This document shows positions 1-6,585 of a stretch of 8,746 bases of DNA, one piece after another (position 1 is the first letter of the stretch; the number at the start of each line of letters is the position of its first letter). The stretch covers positions 2,908-11,653 of the forward strand of contig DCIQ01000016.1 in assembly GCA_002317435.1 (NCBI GenBank), read 5' to 3'. The notes beneath the pieces are model-generated. The model made no database searches, was not told the DNA's origin, and saw only the letters and a program-made list of their open reading frames with translations. A program made the translations under genes and the position numbers. The stretch comes from Bacteroidales bacterium UBA1722 (GTDB lineage Bacteria > Bacteroidota > Bacteroidia > Bacteroidales > UBA932).

Positions 1-953
1 CGATAGTCGGGCTTGCTGTTGCTGTCGATGGATATCTGAGCCTCGTTTCCTGTCTTGACGCTGTCATAGAGTTTCTGCATCACAGGTTTGATGGCATCGT
101 GGAAGGGGCCCATCCAGTCGAGAGCGCCGCGCTGGGCGGTGGTGGAACAGTTCGCATACATCCAGTCCATACCTTTGGCCGCGAAGAGGGGGCCGAGGGA
201 CTGTGTGAGCTCTTCCACTGTCTCGTTGAAGGCTTCCGAAGGGCTGTGGCCATTCTCCCTGAGGGTCTCGTACTGTGCGAGGAGGAGGCCCTGGATGGCA
301 CCCATAAGGGAACCTCTCTCACCTGTGAGGTCAGATACGGCCTCTCTCTGGAAGGTGGTTTCGAACAGGTATCCCGAGCCGATGGCAATACCGATGGCGA
401 GGGTGGTGTCGAGTGCCTTGCCGGAGGCATCCTGATATACCGCGAACGAGGAGTTGATACCTCTGCCTTCGAGGTAAAGCGAACGTACCGTGGCGCCGGA
501 GCCCTTGGGAGCGACCATGATCACGTCGATGTCCTTCGGGGGAACGCATCCGGTGCGGTCATTCCAGGTGATGGCGAAACCGTGGGAGAAATAGAGGGTC
601 TTTCCCGCGGTGAGATATTTCTTGATTACGGGCCATACGGAGAGTACGGCGGCATCGGAGAGGAGACACATTATTATGTCACCCTTTTCGCAGGCCTCTT
701 CTATTCCGAAGAGCGTCTGTCCGGGTACCCAGCCGTCAGAGACAGCCTTGTCGTAGGTCTTGCCGGGACGCTGTCCTATTATTACGTTCTCTATGCCGTT
801 GTCACGCATATTGAGGGCCTGTCCGGGTCCCTGTACACCATAACCTATTACCGCCACTGTCTTGCCTGACAGAATCTGCTGTGCCTTAACGAGTGGAAAT
901 TCTTCGCGGGTGACTACATTTTCTTCTACACCGCCAAAATTCATTTTTGCCAT
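1..953 (-). CDS. ilvC: Ketol-acid reductoisomerase (partial, C-terminus beyond left edge)
   Basis: The enzyme converts acetolactate and acetohydroxybutyrate by Mg2+-dependent alkyl migration and NAD(P)H reduction, the second common step of valine and isoleucine synthesis in the cytoplasm. My translation from ATG at 953 is open for 317 codons to the window edge with no frameshift. The Rossmann motif GYGVQGPGQ lies at residues 37-45 and the cofactor loop GQRPGKTYDK at 60-69. The catalytic-type SHGF (His124) and APKGSG (Lys150) follow. The metal-binding helix has DLTGERG (Asp208, Glu212), and NETVEEL lies at 243-249. The sequence closely resembles Bacteroides-type IlvC of about 347 residues as I remember it, so only about 30 C-terminal residues should be missing. 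It is the last visible gene of the ilvDBNC run and starts 17 bp after ilvN. The start fits the family and is the only plausible one. The acidic residue expected of some NADH-using forms is not obvious in the loop, so the cofactor is uncertain. Confidence 0.96.
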   Translation of the reverse strand, partial: MAKMNFGGVEENVVTREEFPLVKAQQILSGKTVAVIGYGVQGPGQALNMRDNGIENVIIGQRPGKTYDKAVSDGWVPGQTLFGIEEACEKGDIIMCLLSDAAVLSVWPVIKKYLTAGKTLYFSHGFAITWNDRTGCVPPKDIDVIMVAPKGSGATVRSLYLEGRGINSSFAVYQDASGKALDTTLAIGIAIGSGYLFETTFQREAVSDLTGERGSLMGAIQGLLLAQYETLRENGHSPSEAFNETVEELTQSLGPLFAAKGMDWMYANCSTTAQRGALDWMGPFHDAIKPVMQKLYDSVKTGNEAQISIDSNSKPDY

Positions 954-970
954 AATGATTGACTTTATTG

Positions 971-1300
971 TTATTTGTTGTTTTCTTCTTTTTCCCTTTG
1001 AGCGACCAGTTCTCTCACGAGCTGGCTCTCTCTGCCGGAATATTCATTGTTTATGTGATAGAACGCCTTCAGCACGTCCACTTTCTTTTCTATCTGGAGC
1101 ACCACGTTCTCTATCTTGTCATCTTCGCATCTGGTGACTATCTTGAACTTGTGTATGCCCGGCACATCCGAAGGATATACCAGGAGTTTTTCTATATTCA
1201 GGCTCCGTCTGGCGAATATGCCCGCTATGGCACTCAACAGACCGACGTGATTCTCGGTGTAAGCCGTTATTTCGTAAAGTTTCAAATCCTTTGAGTCCAT
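971..1300 (-). CDS. ilvN: Acetolactate synthase small (regulatory) subunit, short ACT-only form
   Basis: This is the regulatory subunit of acetohydroxyacid synthase. It binds the IlvB catalytic subunit and normally confers valine feedback inhibition and higher activity. The 109-residue product is essentially one ACT domain (about residues 8-80). The ligand-site pattern is conserved: ENHVG (Asn17, Gly20), then the FARRSLNIE stretch with Asn35. It ends in a charged tail rich in Glu, Lys and Asn. The C-terminal ALS_ss_C domain of the usual 160-190 residue proteins is absent. ilvC begins only 17 bp after the stop, so no frame-shifted remnant is hidden there. E. coli IlvN (96 residues) is a natural ACT-only precedent. 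I chose ATG at 1300, 4 bp after the ilvB stop, because it gives the usual N-terminus. An upstream in-frame ATG at 1336 would add 12 residues and overlap ilvB by 32 bp, which is less likely. Confidence 0.9.
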   Translation of the reverse strand: MDSKDLKLYEITAYTENHVGLLSAIAGIFARRSLNIEKLLVYPSDVPGIHKFKIVTRCEDDKIENVVLQIEKKVDVLKAFYHINNEYSGRESQLVRELVAQREKEENNK

Positions 1301-1304
1301 ATTC

Positions 1305-3026
1305 TTACTTCTCCCTGTCGAAAAAGTCCTTTTCATTCAACATTATTTCATCTATGCTCTTCCCCGGGGCTATCATGGGAAATACCATACTGTTCTCCTG
1401 TACGTGGACATTCAGCAGGAAAGGTTTATCATCTGAGAGCATCCTGCCTATGCCTTCCTTCAGTTCTTCCCTGGTCTCCACATTCATACAGTCTATACCG
1501 TATGCATCCGCGAGCATCTTGAAATCCGGATTGACCATTCTGGTGAAGGAATAGCGTTTCTTGAAGAACAGTTCCTGCCACATACGGACATTTCCGAGCC
1601 AATTGTTATTCAGAAGGACTATCTTCACACCGGTCCCCTCCTGCTTTATGGTTCCGAATTCCTGCTCCGTCATCTGGAGTCCTCCGTCACCGACGAAGAG
1701 CACCACGGTCTTCCCGGGAGTCCCTATCTTCGCCCCCACGGCGGCAGGCAGACCGAAACCCATCGTCCCCAATCCTCCAGAAGTGATGAAACTGCGGGTG
1801 GACGTGAACTTGGAATAGCGGGCGGCGATCATCTGGTTCTGACCCACGTCGGTGACTACTATGGCATTACCTCCGGTGGCGGAAGCCACTGCGTCAACCA
1901 CTTCTCCGGGATGAAGTTCCGCATCCTCGGAATGGAGTTCCGGATCTATCACCCGATGCTGCTCCACGGCACGGCACATTATGTGTTCCATCCCCCACTC
2001 GTCGCTCTTGCGGGCTGTTATCTTCTCTGTCAGTCTACTCAGCGCCACCTTGGCGTCGGAGAGTATGCCGAGTTCTACGGGGATGTTCTTTCCTATCTCG
2101 GTGGGGTCTATGTCTATGTGGATTATCCTGGCCTTCGAGGCATAGGTGGAGAGCTTTCCGGTGACTCTGTCGGAGAAACGCATCCCGACGGCTATCAGCA
2201 GGTCACATTCCTGGGTCAGGATGTTCCCGGTAACGTTTCCGTGCATCCCCAGCATGCCGACATAGTTCGGATGGTCTGAAGGGAGGGCGCTCAGTCCGAG
2301 CAGGGTGCTGCCCGCCTTTATGTTACCCTTCTCCAGGAATGCGGCCAACTCTTTCTCGGCACCGGAGAGGACTATGCCCTGACCGTAAACGCAGAAAGGC
2401 TTTCTGGACTCATCTATCATCTTCGCAGCCCGGTCGATCATCTCTTCCGACGGAACGGGATGCGGGTTGTAACTTCTTATGAAACTGCATTCGGCCGGGA
2501 CATATTCGGCAAGTCCTATCTGGGCATCCTTCGTAAAGTCCAGCACCACAGGTCCGGGACGCCCCGTTCCTGCTATGTAGAAGGCCCTGGCCACTGCCCA
2601 GGCGATGTCTTCCGGTCTGCGTATCTGATAACTCCATTTGGTTATGGGAGTGGTCAGTCCTATCAGGTCGGTCTCCTGGAAGGCATCCGTACCCAGAAGG
2701 GAGACGGGTACCTGTCCCGCTATCACCACCACGGGGGTGGAGTCCACCATAGCGTCATCCACACCGGTGATCACATTGGTGGCACCGGGTCCGGAAGTCA
2801 CTATCACACAGCCCGGGGCGCCCTTGGCCCTGGCATATCCCTGGGCTGCGTGGATGGCTCCCTGCTCGTGACGGGCAAGAATGTGGCGAAGGCTGTCACC
2901 ATAGTCCATAAGTCTGTCATAGACAGGCATTATCTGACCTCCGGGATAACCGAAGACCACTTCCACTCCCTGATGGATGAGGGAGCGCAGCAGGATGTCC
3001 GAACCTGATATCTTTTTTTCTGCCAT
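1305..3026 (-). CDS. ilvB: Acetolactate synthase large (catalytic) subunit
   Basis: This thiamine-diphosphate enzyme condenses pyruvate with pyruvate or 2-oxobutyrate to give acetolactate or acetohydroxybutyrate, the first committed step of branched-chain amino acid synthesis. The 573-residue product has full family length and the three expected domains. The N-terminal PYR domain has FGYPGG (25-30) and ARHEQGA with the ThDP-activating Glu54. The central FAD-binding domain lies at about 190-330. The C-terminal PP domain carries the ThDP/Mg motif GDGG (446-449) through NNN (473-475), followed by WLGNVRMWQELFF with the conserved Trp483 of the active-site cap. It starts 43 bp after ilvD and ends 4 bp before ilvN, so it is almost certainly cotranscribed and translationally coordinated with its small subunit. 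FAD binding is typical of anabolic enzymes, which fits the operon. No truncation or missing catalytic residue was seen. Confidence 0.97.
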   Translation of the reverse strand: MAEKKISGSDILLRSLIHQGVEVVFGYPGGQIMPVYDRLMDYGDSLRHILARHEQGAIHAAQGYARAKGAPGCVIVTSGPGATNVITGVDDAMVDSTPVVVIAGQVPVSLLGTDAFQETDLIGLTTPITKWSYQIRRPEDIAWAVARAFYIAGTGRPGPVVLDFTKDAQIGLAEYVPAECSFIRSYNPHPVPSEEMIDRAAKMIDESRKPFCVYGQGIVLSGAEKELAAFLEKGNIKAGSTLLGLSALPSDHPNYVGMLGMHGNVTGNILTQECDLLIAVGMRFSDRVTGKLSTYASKARIIHIDIDPTEIGKNIPVELGILSDAKVALSRLTEKITARKSDEWGMEHIMCRAVEQHRVIDPELHSEDAELHPGEVVDAVASATGGNAIVVTDVGQNQMIAARYSKFTSTRSFITSGGLGTMGFGLPAAVGAKIGTPGKTVVLFVGDGGLQMTEQEFGTIKQEGTGVKIVLLNNNWLGNVRMWQELFFKKRYSFTRMVNPDFKMLADAYGIDCMNVETREELKEGIGRMLSDDKPFLLNVHVQENSMVFPMIAPGKSIDEIMLNEKDFFDREK

Positions 3027-3069
3027 ATCTGGAATATTGAGAAGCTGTTATGCCGTTAAAACAAGTTAA

Positions 3070-4908
3070 TCAATCTATCATTCTTCTGCCGCCCTTGTCG
3101 GCGCTGCTCACCATCGATGCGTACGCCTTGAGAGCCTTGGAGACGGGTCTGTCCCTGTAGGGAGGGGTGAACGCCTTGTTCCCCCGGGCCGCCTCTTCCT
3201 CTCTCCTGCCGGCCAATTCTTCCTCGTTGAGCCTTACGTTTATGGTTCTGGCGGGGATGTCTATTTCTATAATGTCTCCGTCCCTCACCAATCCGATATT
3301 GCCGCCTGCGGCCGCTTCCGGGGAGATGTGGCCTATGCTGAGGCCCGAGGTGCCGCCGCTGAAGCGTCCGTCGGTTATCAGGGCACATTCACGGCCCAGA
3401 TGCATCGATTTGATATACGAAGTGGGATAGAGCATCTCCTGCATTCCGGGTCCGCCCTTGGGACCTTCGTAGTTTATCACCACGCAGTCGCCGCTCTTCA
3501 CTTCACCTGCCAGAATGCCGTCGCTGGCGGCTTCCTGCGAGTCATACACTTTCGCCGGGCCGCTGAATTTCCAGAGACATTCGTCCACGCCCGCAGTCTT
3601 GATCACGCAGCCGTCCAGAGCGATGTTTCCGAAGAGCACGGCCAGACCGCCGTCTTTCGTGTAGGCATTCGCCATGTCGCGGACGCATCCCGCCGCACGG
3701 TCAGTGTCCAGAGTCTCGAAACGGGCGTTCTGGGAAGCCATTTCGGTGGAACGCTTCTGCGCATAGGCGGCGGAATAGACGTTCACGGCATCGTCACAGA
3801 GCGAGTCGCCGCAGATATCATATTTCCGTATCGCCTCTCCGAGAGTCATCCCGTCCACCCTGGGGGCGGCCGCATCCACCAGTCCTCCCCTGTTCAGTTC
3901 AGCCATTATGCCCAGCACGCCGCCGGCGCGGCCCACGTCCTGGATATGGTATTTCTGGGTATTGGGAGCCACCTTGCAGATACAGGGCACTTTTCTGGAA
4001 AGCGCGTCGATATCGGCCATCTTGAAATCGGCCCCCGCCTCCCCTGCGACTGCCAGAAGGTGGAGCACCGTATTGGTGGAGCCTCCCATCGCTATGTCGA
4101 GGGTCATCGCGTTCATAAATGCCGCGCGGGTGGCGATGTTCACGGGCAGCACGGAGTCATCCCCCTGTCCGTAATATCTGAACGTATTGTCCACTATCAG
4201 TTTCGCGGCCTTCACCAGAAGGTTCTTCCTTTCGGTGTGGGTGGCGGAGACGGTCCCATTGCCCGGCAGGGCCAGACCTATGGCTTCCGTGAGACAGTTC
4301 ATCGAGTTGGCGGTGAACATTCCGGAGCAGCTGCCGCATCCGGGACAGGCCCGCTCCTCTATCTCGGCGACATCGGCGTCACTCACCGTGGGGTCCGCCG
4401 ATTTCACCATGGCGTCTATCAGATCGAGGCGGGCGGCGCCCATCACTCCGGGCTCCATGGGGCCTCCGGAGACGAATACGGTGGGGATGTTCAGCCGCAT
4501 CGCGGCTATCAGCATGCCCGGGGTTATCTTGTCGCAGTTGCTGATGCACACCAGGGCGTCCGCCTTGTGGGCGTTCACCATGTATTCGACGCTGTCGGCG
4601 ATTATGTCCCTGGACGGGAGCGAGTAGAGCATCCCGTCGTGGCCCATCGCGATGCCGTCGTCTATGGCGATGGTGTCGAATTCAGCGGCGAAGCATCCGA
4701 GTTTTTCTATTTCACTGCGGACTGTCTGTCCGGCTTCATGCAGGTGCACGTGCCCGGGGACGAACTGGGTGAACGAATTGGCTATGGCGATCACCGGCTT
4801 GCCGAACTGTTCGCGTTTCATTCCGTTGGCTCTCCACAGAGCCCTGGCCCCTGCCATTCTGCGTCCTTCGAACGTGACGCTGCTGCGAAGTTTTATCTTA
4901 TATTCCAT
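3070..4908 (-). CDS. ilvD: Dihydroxy-acid dehydratase
   Basis: The enzyme dehydrates 2,3-dihydroxy-isovalerate and 2,3-dihydroxy-3-methylvalerate to the 2-oxo acids, the third common step of valine and isoleucine synthesis, using an Fe-S cluster. The 612-residue product matches the E. coli length (616). Visible motifs are GRRMAGARALWRANGM and KPVIAIANSFTQFVPGHVHL near the N-terminus, ISNCDKITPGM with a cluster cysteine, and CPGCGSCSGMFTANSMNCL in the middle. DGRFSGG and GLSIGHISPEAA lie near the C-terminus. I chose ATG at 4908 because homologues begin a few residues before the LRSS..F.GRRMAGARA block. The frame stays open to 5061, and ATGs at 4941 and 4938 would add 10-11 residues lacking family character. 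It follows the dehydrogenase gene in the same direction with a 103-bp gap holding an inverted repeat, and precedes ilvB by 43 bp. It is probably the first gene of the ilvDBNC unit. Confidence 0.96.
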   Translation of the reverse strand: MEYKIKLRSSVTFEGRRMAGARALWRANGMKREQFGKPVIAIANSFTQFVPGHVHLHEAGQTVRSEIEKLGCFAAEFDTIAIDDGIAMGHDGMLYSLPSRDIIADSVEYMVNAHKADALVCISNCDKITPGMLIAAMRLNIPTVFVSGGPMEPGVMGAARLDLIDAMVKSADPTVSDADVAEIEERACPGCGSCSGMFTANSMNCLTEAIGLALPGNGTVSATHTERKNLLVKAAKLIVDNTFRYYGQGDDSVLPVNIATRAAFMNAMTLDIAMGGSTNTVLHLLAVAGEAGADFKMADIDALSRKVPCICKVAPNTQKYHIQDVGRAGGVLGIMAELNRGGLVDAAAPRVDGMTLGEAIRKYDICGDSLCDDAVNVYSAAYAQKRSTEMASQNARFETLDTDRAAGCVRDMANAYTKDGGLAVLFGNIALDGCVIKTAGVDECLWKFSGPAKVYDSQEAASDGILAGEVKSGDCVVINYEGPKGGPGMQEMLYPTSYIKSMHLGRECALITDGRFSGGTSGLSIGHISPEAAAGGNIGLVRDGDIIEIDIPARTINVRLNEEELAGRREEEAARGNKAFTPPYRDRPVSKALKAYASMVSSADKGGRRMID

Positions 4909-5011
4909 AAATGTGTCGAAAGGCGCCGCGGATGTCATCATTTCGGGATGACATCCGCCGGACGCCGAAAATCGGTGCAAGTTACAAATTAATACCCGTA
5001 AATCCGAATTT
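4909..5011 (-). promoter_or_regulatory. ilvD leader region with possible promoter
   Basis: This is the gap between the dehydrogenase stop and the ilvD start. On the minus strand TTAATTTG (4992-4985) differs at one position from the Bacteroidota -7 consensus TAnnTTTG, and no clear -33 element accompanies it. If used, it would give a leader of about 70 nt that contains the inverted repeat at 4922-4965. This would make ilvDBNC separately expressible from the dehydrogenase. An out-of-frame 18-codon ORF begins in the hairpin (MSSRNDDIRG and on) and overlaps the ilvD start. It has three Ile codons but no run of branched-chain codons, so a classical leader peptide is not supported. Confidence 0.3.
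4922..4965 (-). repeat. Inverted repeat (hairpin) upstream of ilvD
   Basis: A perfect 12-bp inverted repeat, GCGGATGTCATC (4928-4939) and GATGACATCCGC (4947-4958), is separated by 7 bases. The outer bases GGCG and CGCC extend it with small interior bulges. It lies 20-60 bp upstream of the ilvD start in the ilvD leader orientation. There is no clean T run after either arm, so it is not a canonical intrinsic terminator. It could be an mRNA structure controlling ilvD expression, the end of the dehydrogenase transcript, or a protein-binding palindrome. Confidence 0.7.
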
Positions 5012-6064
5012 CTATCTGAAACGGCAGGGAGTTCCGTAGATACGGCTCTCCGCGAATTCACGGGCGATGATGCCTTCGGGCACGCCGGTGGTCCCGGATC
5101 TTTCCACTATCCAGCTGATGGTATCGTATATCCCGGCGACCTGTTTGAGGACGTTTTCACGGTTATATGTGGTGAATACTTCCTGTGCGGCATTTATGAC
5201 TCCGCCTCCGTTTATCACGAAATCGGGGGCATACAGGATTCCGCGGTCGCGGAGAGCCTGACCGCATTCGTCGTCGAGAAGCTGGTTATTGGCCGCCCCG
5301 GCGACGGCGCGGCATTTCAGATTCGGGATGGTATCGTAGTTCAGGGTGGCTCCGAGGGCACAGGGCGAGAGAATATCGCACTCGGTCCGGTAGAGTTCCT
5401 CATCTGTCACTTCCTTGGCGCCCCATTCTTTCACAGCCACTTCCATATTGGCACGGTTCGAGTGGGTGGAGACAGTCAGGTCGGCTCCGGCTTCATAGAG
5501 TCTGTGGGCGAGATCGAAGCCCACGTGTCCGAGTCCCTGGAGGGCTATCTTCACTCCGTGAAGGTCATCGGTGCCGTTCAGCCGGTTCGCTATGGCCCTG
5601 ATGCCGCAGAACACTCCGTAGGCAGTTACGGGTGAGGGGTCTCCGCTGACGGTGTCGCGTCCCACCACGTACTGTGTGGTATGAAGGACCTGGTTCATAT
5701 CTTCAGTGGTGGTATTGACGTCTTCCGCGGTGTAGTATTTCCCGCCGAGGGTCTCCACGGCTTCGCCGAAGGCTTCGAAGAGGGCCGGAGTCTTCTGGGC
5801 GGGAGAAGCGATTATGACTCCCTTGGCACCGCCGCAGGGCAGTCCTGCCGCGGCGTTCTTGTGACTCATTCCTCTGGAGAGACGGAGTACGTCGAAGAGG
5901 GCGGCGTCGAGTCCGGCGTACGGATACAGGCGGCATCCGCCGATGGCCGGACCGAGGTTCGTATTGTGAAGGGCCAGAATGGCGTGAAGGCCTGCTTTTT
6001 CATTGTTGACGAAAAGGACTTTTTCGTGCTGATACTCACTGATGAGGTTAAGTGTTGTAGACAT
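5012..6064 (-). CDS. Leucine/phenylalanine/valine dehydrogenase family protein
   Basis: This is a 350-residue member of the Glu/Leu/Phe/Val dehydrogenase superfamily, which reversibly deaminates a branched-chain or aromatic amino acid to its 2-oxo acid. Leucine dehydrogenase is the closest match I can recall. The N-terminal catalytic domain has HNTNLGPAIGGCR (33-45), SHKNAAAGLPCGGAKGVI with the substrate lysine Lys69 and catalytic Lys81, and AEDVNTT with Asp115. The Rossmann domain begins at 171 with GLGHVG (177-182). Then come CDILSPCALGA (229-239), AANNQL (257-262) and APDFVINGGGVIN (279-291). After the second Rossmann strand, where leucine dehydrogenases have an acidic residue (VTDIN), this protein has VSTHSNR (198-204), which would favour NADP or relaxed cofactor use. 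It lies upstream of and codirectional with ilvDBNC, so a role in aminating the pathway's 2-oxo acids is a reasonable inference. Catabolism of leucine or valine is the alternative. Substrate preference cannot be read from sequence. Confidence 0.88.
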   Translation of the reverse strand: MSTTLNLISEYQHEKVLFVNNEKAGLHAILALHNTNLGPAIGGCRLYPYAGLDAALFDVLRLSRGMSHKNAAAGLPCGGAKGVIIASPAQKTPALFEAFGEAVETLGGKYYTAEDVNTTTEDMNQVLHTTQYVVGRDTVSGDPSPVTAYGVFCGIRAIANRLNGTDDLHGVKIALQGLGHVGFDLAHRLYEAGADLTVSTHSNRANMEVAVKEWGAKEVTDEELYRTECDILSPCALGATLNYDTIPNLKCRAVAGAANNQLLDDECGQALRDRGILYAPDFVINGGGVINAAQEVFTTYNRENVLKQVAGIYDTISWIVERSGTTGVPEGIIAREFAESRIYGTPCRFR

Positions 6065-6234
6065 AAGACAGATAAAAAGTGGTTACGATTGTTTACTTTT
6101 GTTTTCGACCTGCTAAAAAACACAATTTTTCCCGATATATCAACTTTAGAGAGGGTTTTTTCTTGTTTTTTTTCAAAACGGCAGGGCATCGAATTCTGTT
6201 GATAAAGAAAAAAAGGTTTCAATTTGAAACCTTA
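6065..6234 (-). promoter_or_regulatory. AT-rich upstream region of the dehydrogenase gene
   Basis: This A/T-rich stretch precedes the dehydrogenase start on the minus strand. TAAAGTTG at 6148-6141 matches the Bacteroidota -7 consensus TAnnTTTG except at one position. A TTTTG at 6178-6174 could act as a -33 element, but the spacer of about 25 bp is longer than usual. The assignment is therefore weak. No open reading frame here has family character. Confidence 0.3.
6202..6233 (-). terminator. Palindrome followed by T run (terminator or attenuator, minus strand)
   Basis: AAGGTTTCAA (6213-6222) and TTGAAACCTT (6224-6233) form a perfect 10-bp inverted repeat around one central base. Read on the minus strand, the hairpin is followed at once by a run of seven T, then C and three more T, the form of an intrinsic terminator. 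No gene on the minus strand lies to its right within 500 bp. It would therefore end either a small transcript arising at about 6240-6330 or a long leader of the dehydrogenase gene. The one-base loop means the inner pairs cannot all form in RNA. A protein-binding palindrome is the alternative. Confidence 0.5.
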
Positions 6235-6317
6235 AATCGGCATATAAAAAACAAGTTGACAATTCCGATGCGGGAATACCAACCTATTTATAAGTTGTTT
6301 GGATTTACGTCACGTTC

Positions 6318-6441
6318 CCGACACTTCGCCGCTCAGGCCGGCCGCCCGTCACCACTGACGGCGGCCTTCAGTTTTCCGACCATTGCGGAACCTGTCCTTC
6401 GCGCCCGTTGATACCGGACGCTGACGGCAGCCTTCAGTTTT
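6318..6441. repeat. Imperfect GC-rich tandem repeat, two units
   Basis: Unit one (6318-6375) and unit two (6376-6441) both begin with CCGAC and end with a CTGACGGC-r-GCCTTCAGTTTT block (6355-6375 and 6421-6441), differing there at one base. Their middle parts share CGCCCGT but differ in length by 8 bp. A third start (ACGACC, then GCGG) follows from 6442. The first unit contains a hairpin, 6340-6351 with 6356-6366, followed by TTCAGTTTT, which resembles a plus-strand terminator although no gene feeds into it. No coding function is evident. Confidence 0.55.
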
Positions 6442-6468
6442 ACGACCTCAGCGGGGTGATTTTACCCG

Positions 6469-6531
6469 TTTTCTCCCCCGAATCGATGTCTTTTATGCCA
6501 TACGGGGGAGAAAAAGGCCATTTCTCCCCCG
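6469..6531. promoter_or_regulatory. Triple TTTCTCCCCCG motif, candidate operator
   Basis: The 11-base motif TTTCTCCCCCG occurs at 6470-6480 and 6521-6531 on the plus strand and inverted at 6503-6513. The first and second copies form a perfect 12-bp inverted repeat with a 22-base spacer (6481-6502). The second and third form an 11-bp inverted repeat with a 7-base spacer. All three lie upstream of the predicted nitroreductase -7 element, so they are likely protein-binding sites in DNA rather than an RNA structure. The bound regulator is unknown. Confidence 0.6.
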
Positions 6532-6557
6532 ATGTTACGGAACTGACATAAATTTAT

Positions 6558-6565
6558 TACTTTTG
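6558..6565 (+). promoter_or_regulatory. Bacteroidota-type -7 promoter element of the nitroreductase gene
   Basis: TACTTTTG matches the Bacteroidota -7 consensus TAnnTTTG exactly and lies 20 bp before the start codon, which implies a short leader. The -33 element is weak: only TTAC-like bases occur near 6535. A poor -33 next to repeated upstream motifs would fit an activator-dependent promoter. Confidence 0.6.
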
Positions 6566-6585
6566 AAACATAAACGCGAACCATT

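Noticed and set aside
301..340. Possible frameshift in ilvC near DLTGERG
   Set aside because: It appeared on a first reading only. On rechecking the bases the frame runs through DLTGERGSLMGAIQG without any shift.
99..869. Plus-strand ORF of 256 codons at the left end
   Set aside because: It lies wholly opposite ilvC, whose translation is unbroken and clearly homologous, and it shows no family motifs.
4880..4941. Leader peptide controlling ilvD by attenuation
   Set aside because: The only short ORF in the leader has three scattered Ile codons and no Leu, Val or Ile run, and no terminator/antiterminator pair with a T run is visible.
3328..4992. Long plus-strand ORF of 554 codons opposite ilvD
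   Set aside because: It is antisense to a complete, highly conserved ilvD. Its translation is rich in His, Gly and Val and has no recognisable domain, as expected of a shadow frame in GC-rich coding DNA.
6340..6375. GC hairpin with TTCAGTTTT as a true plus-strand terminator
   Set aside because: No plus-strand gene lies upstream to be terminated and the T run is interrupted. It is kept only as part of the repeat.
6079..6411. Plus-strand ORF of 110 codons in the divergent intergenic region
   Set aside because: It crosses the AT-rich leader, the palindrome and part of the tandem repeat, has no recognisable domain, and its composition changes along its length as in non-coding DNA.
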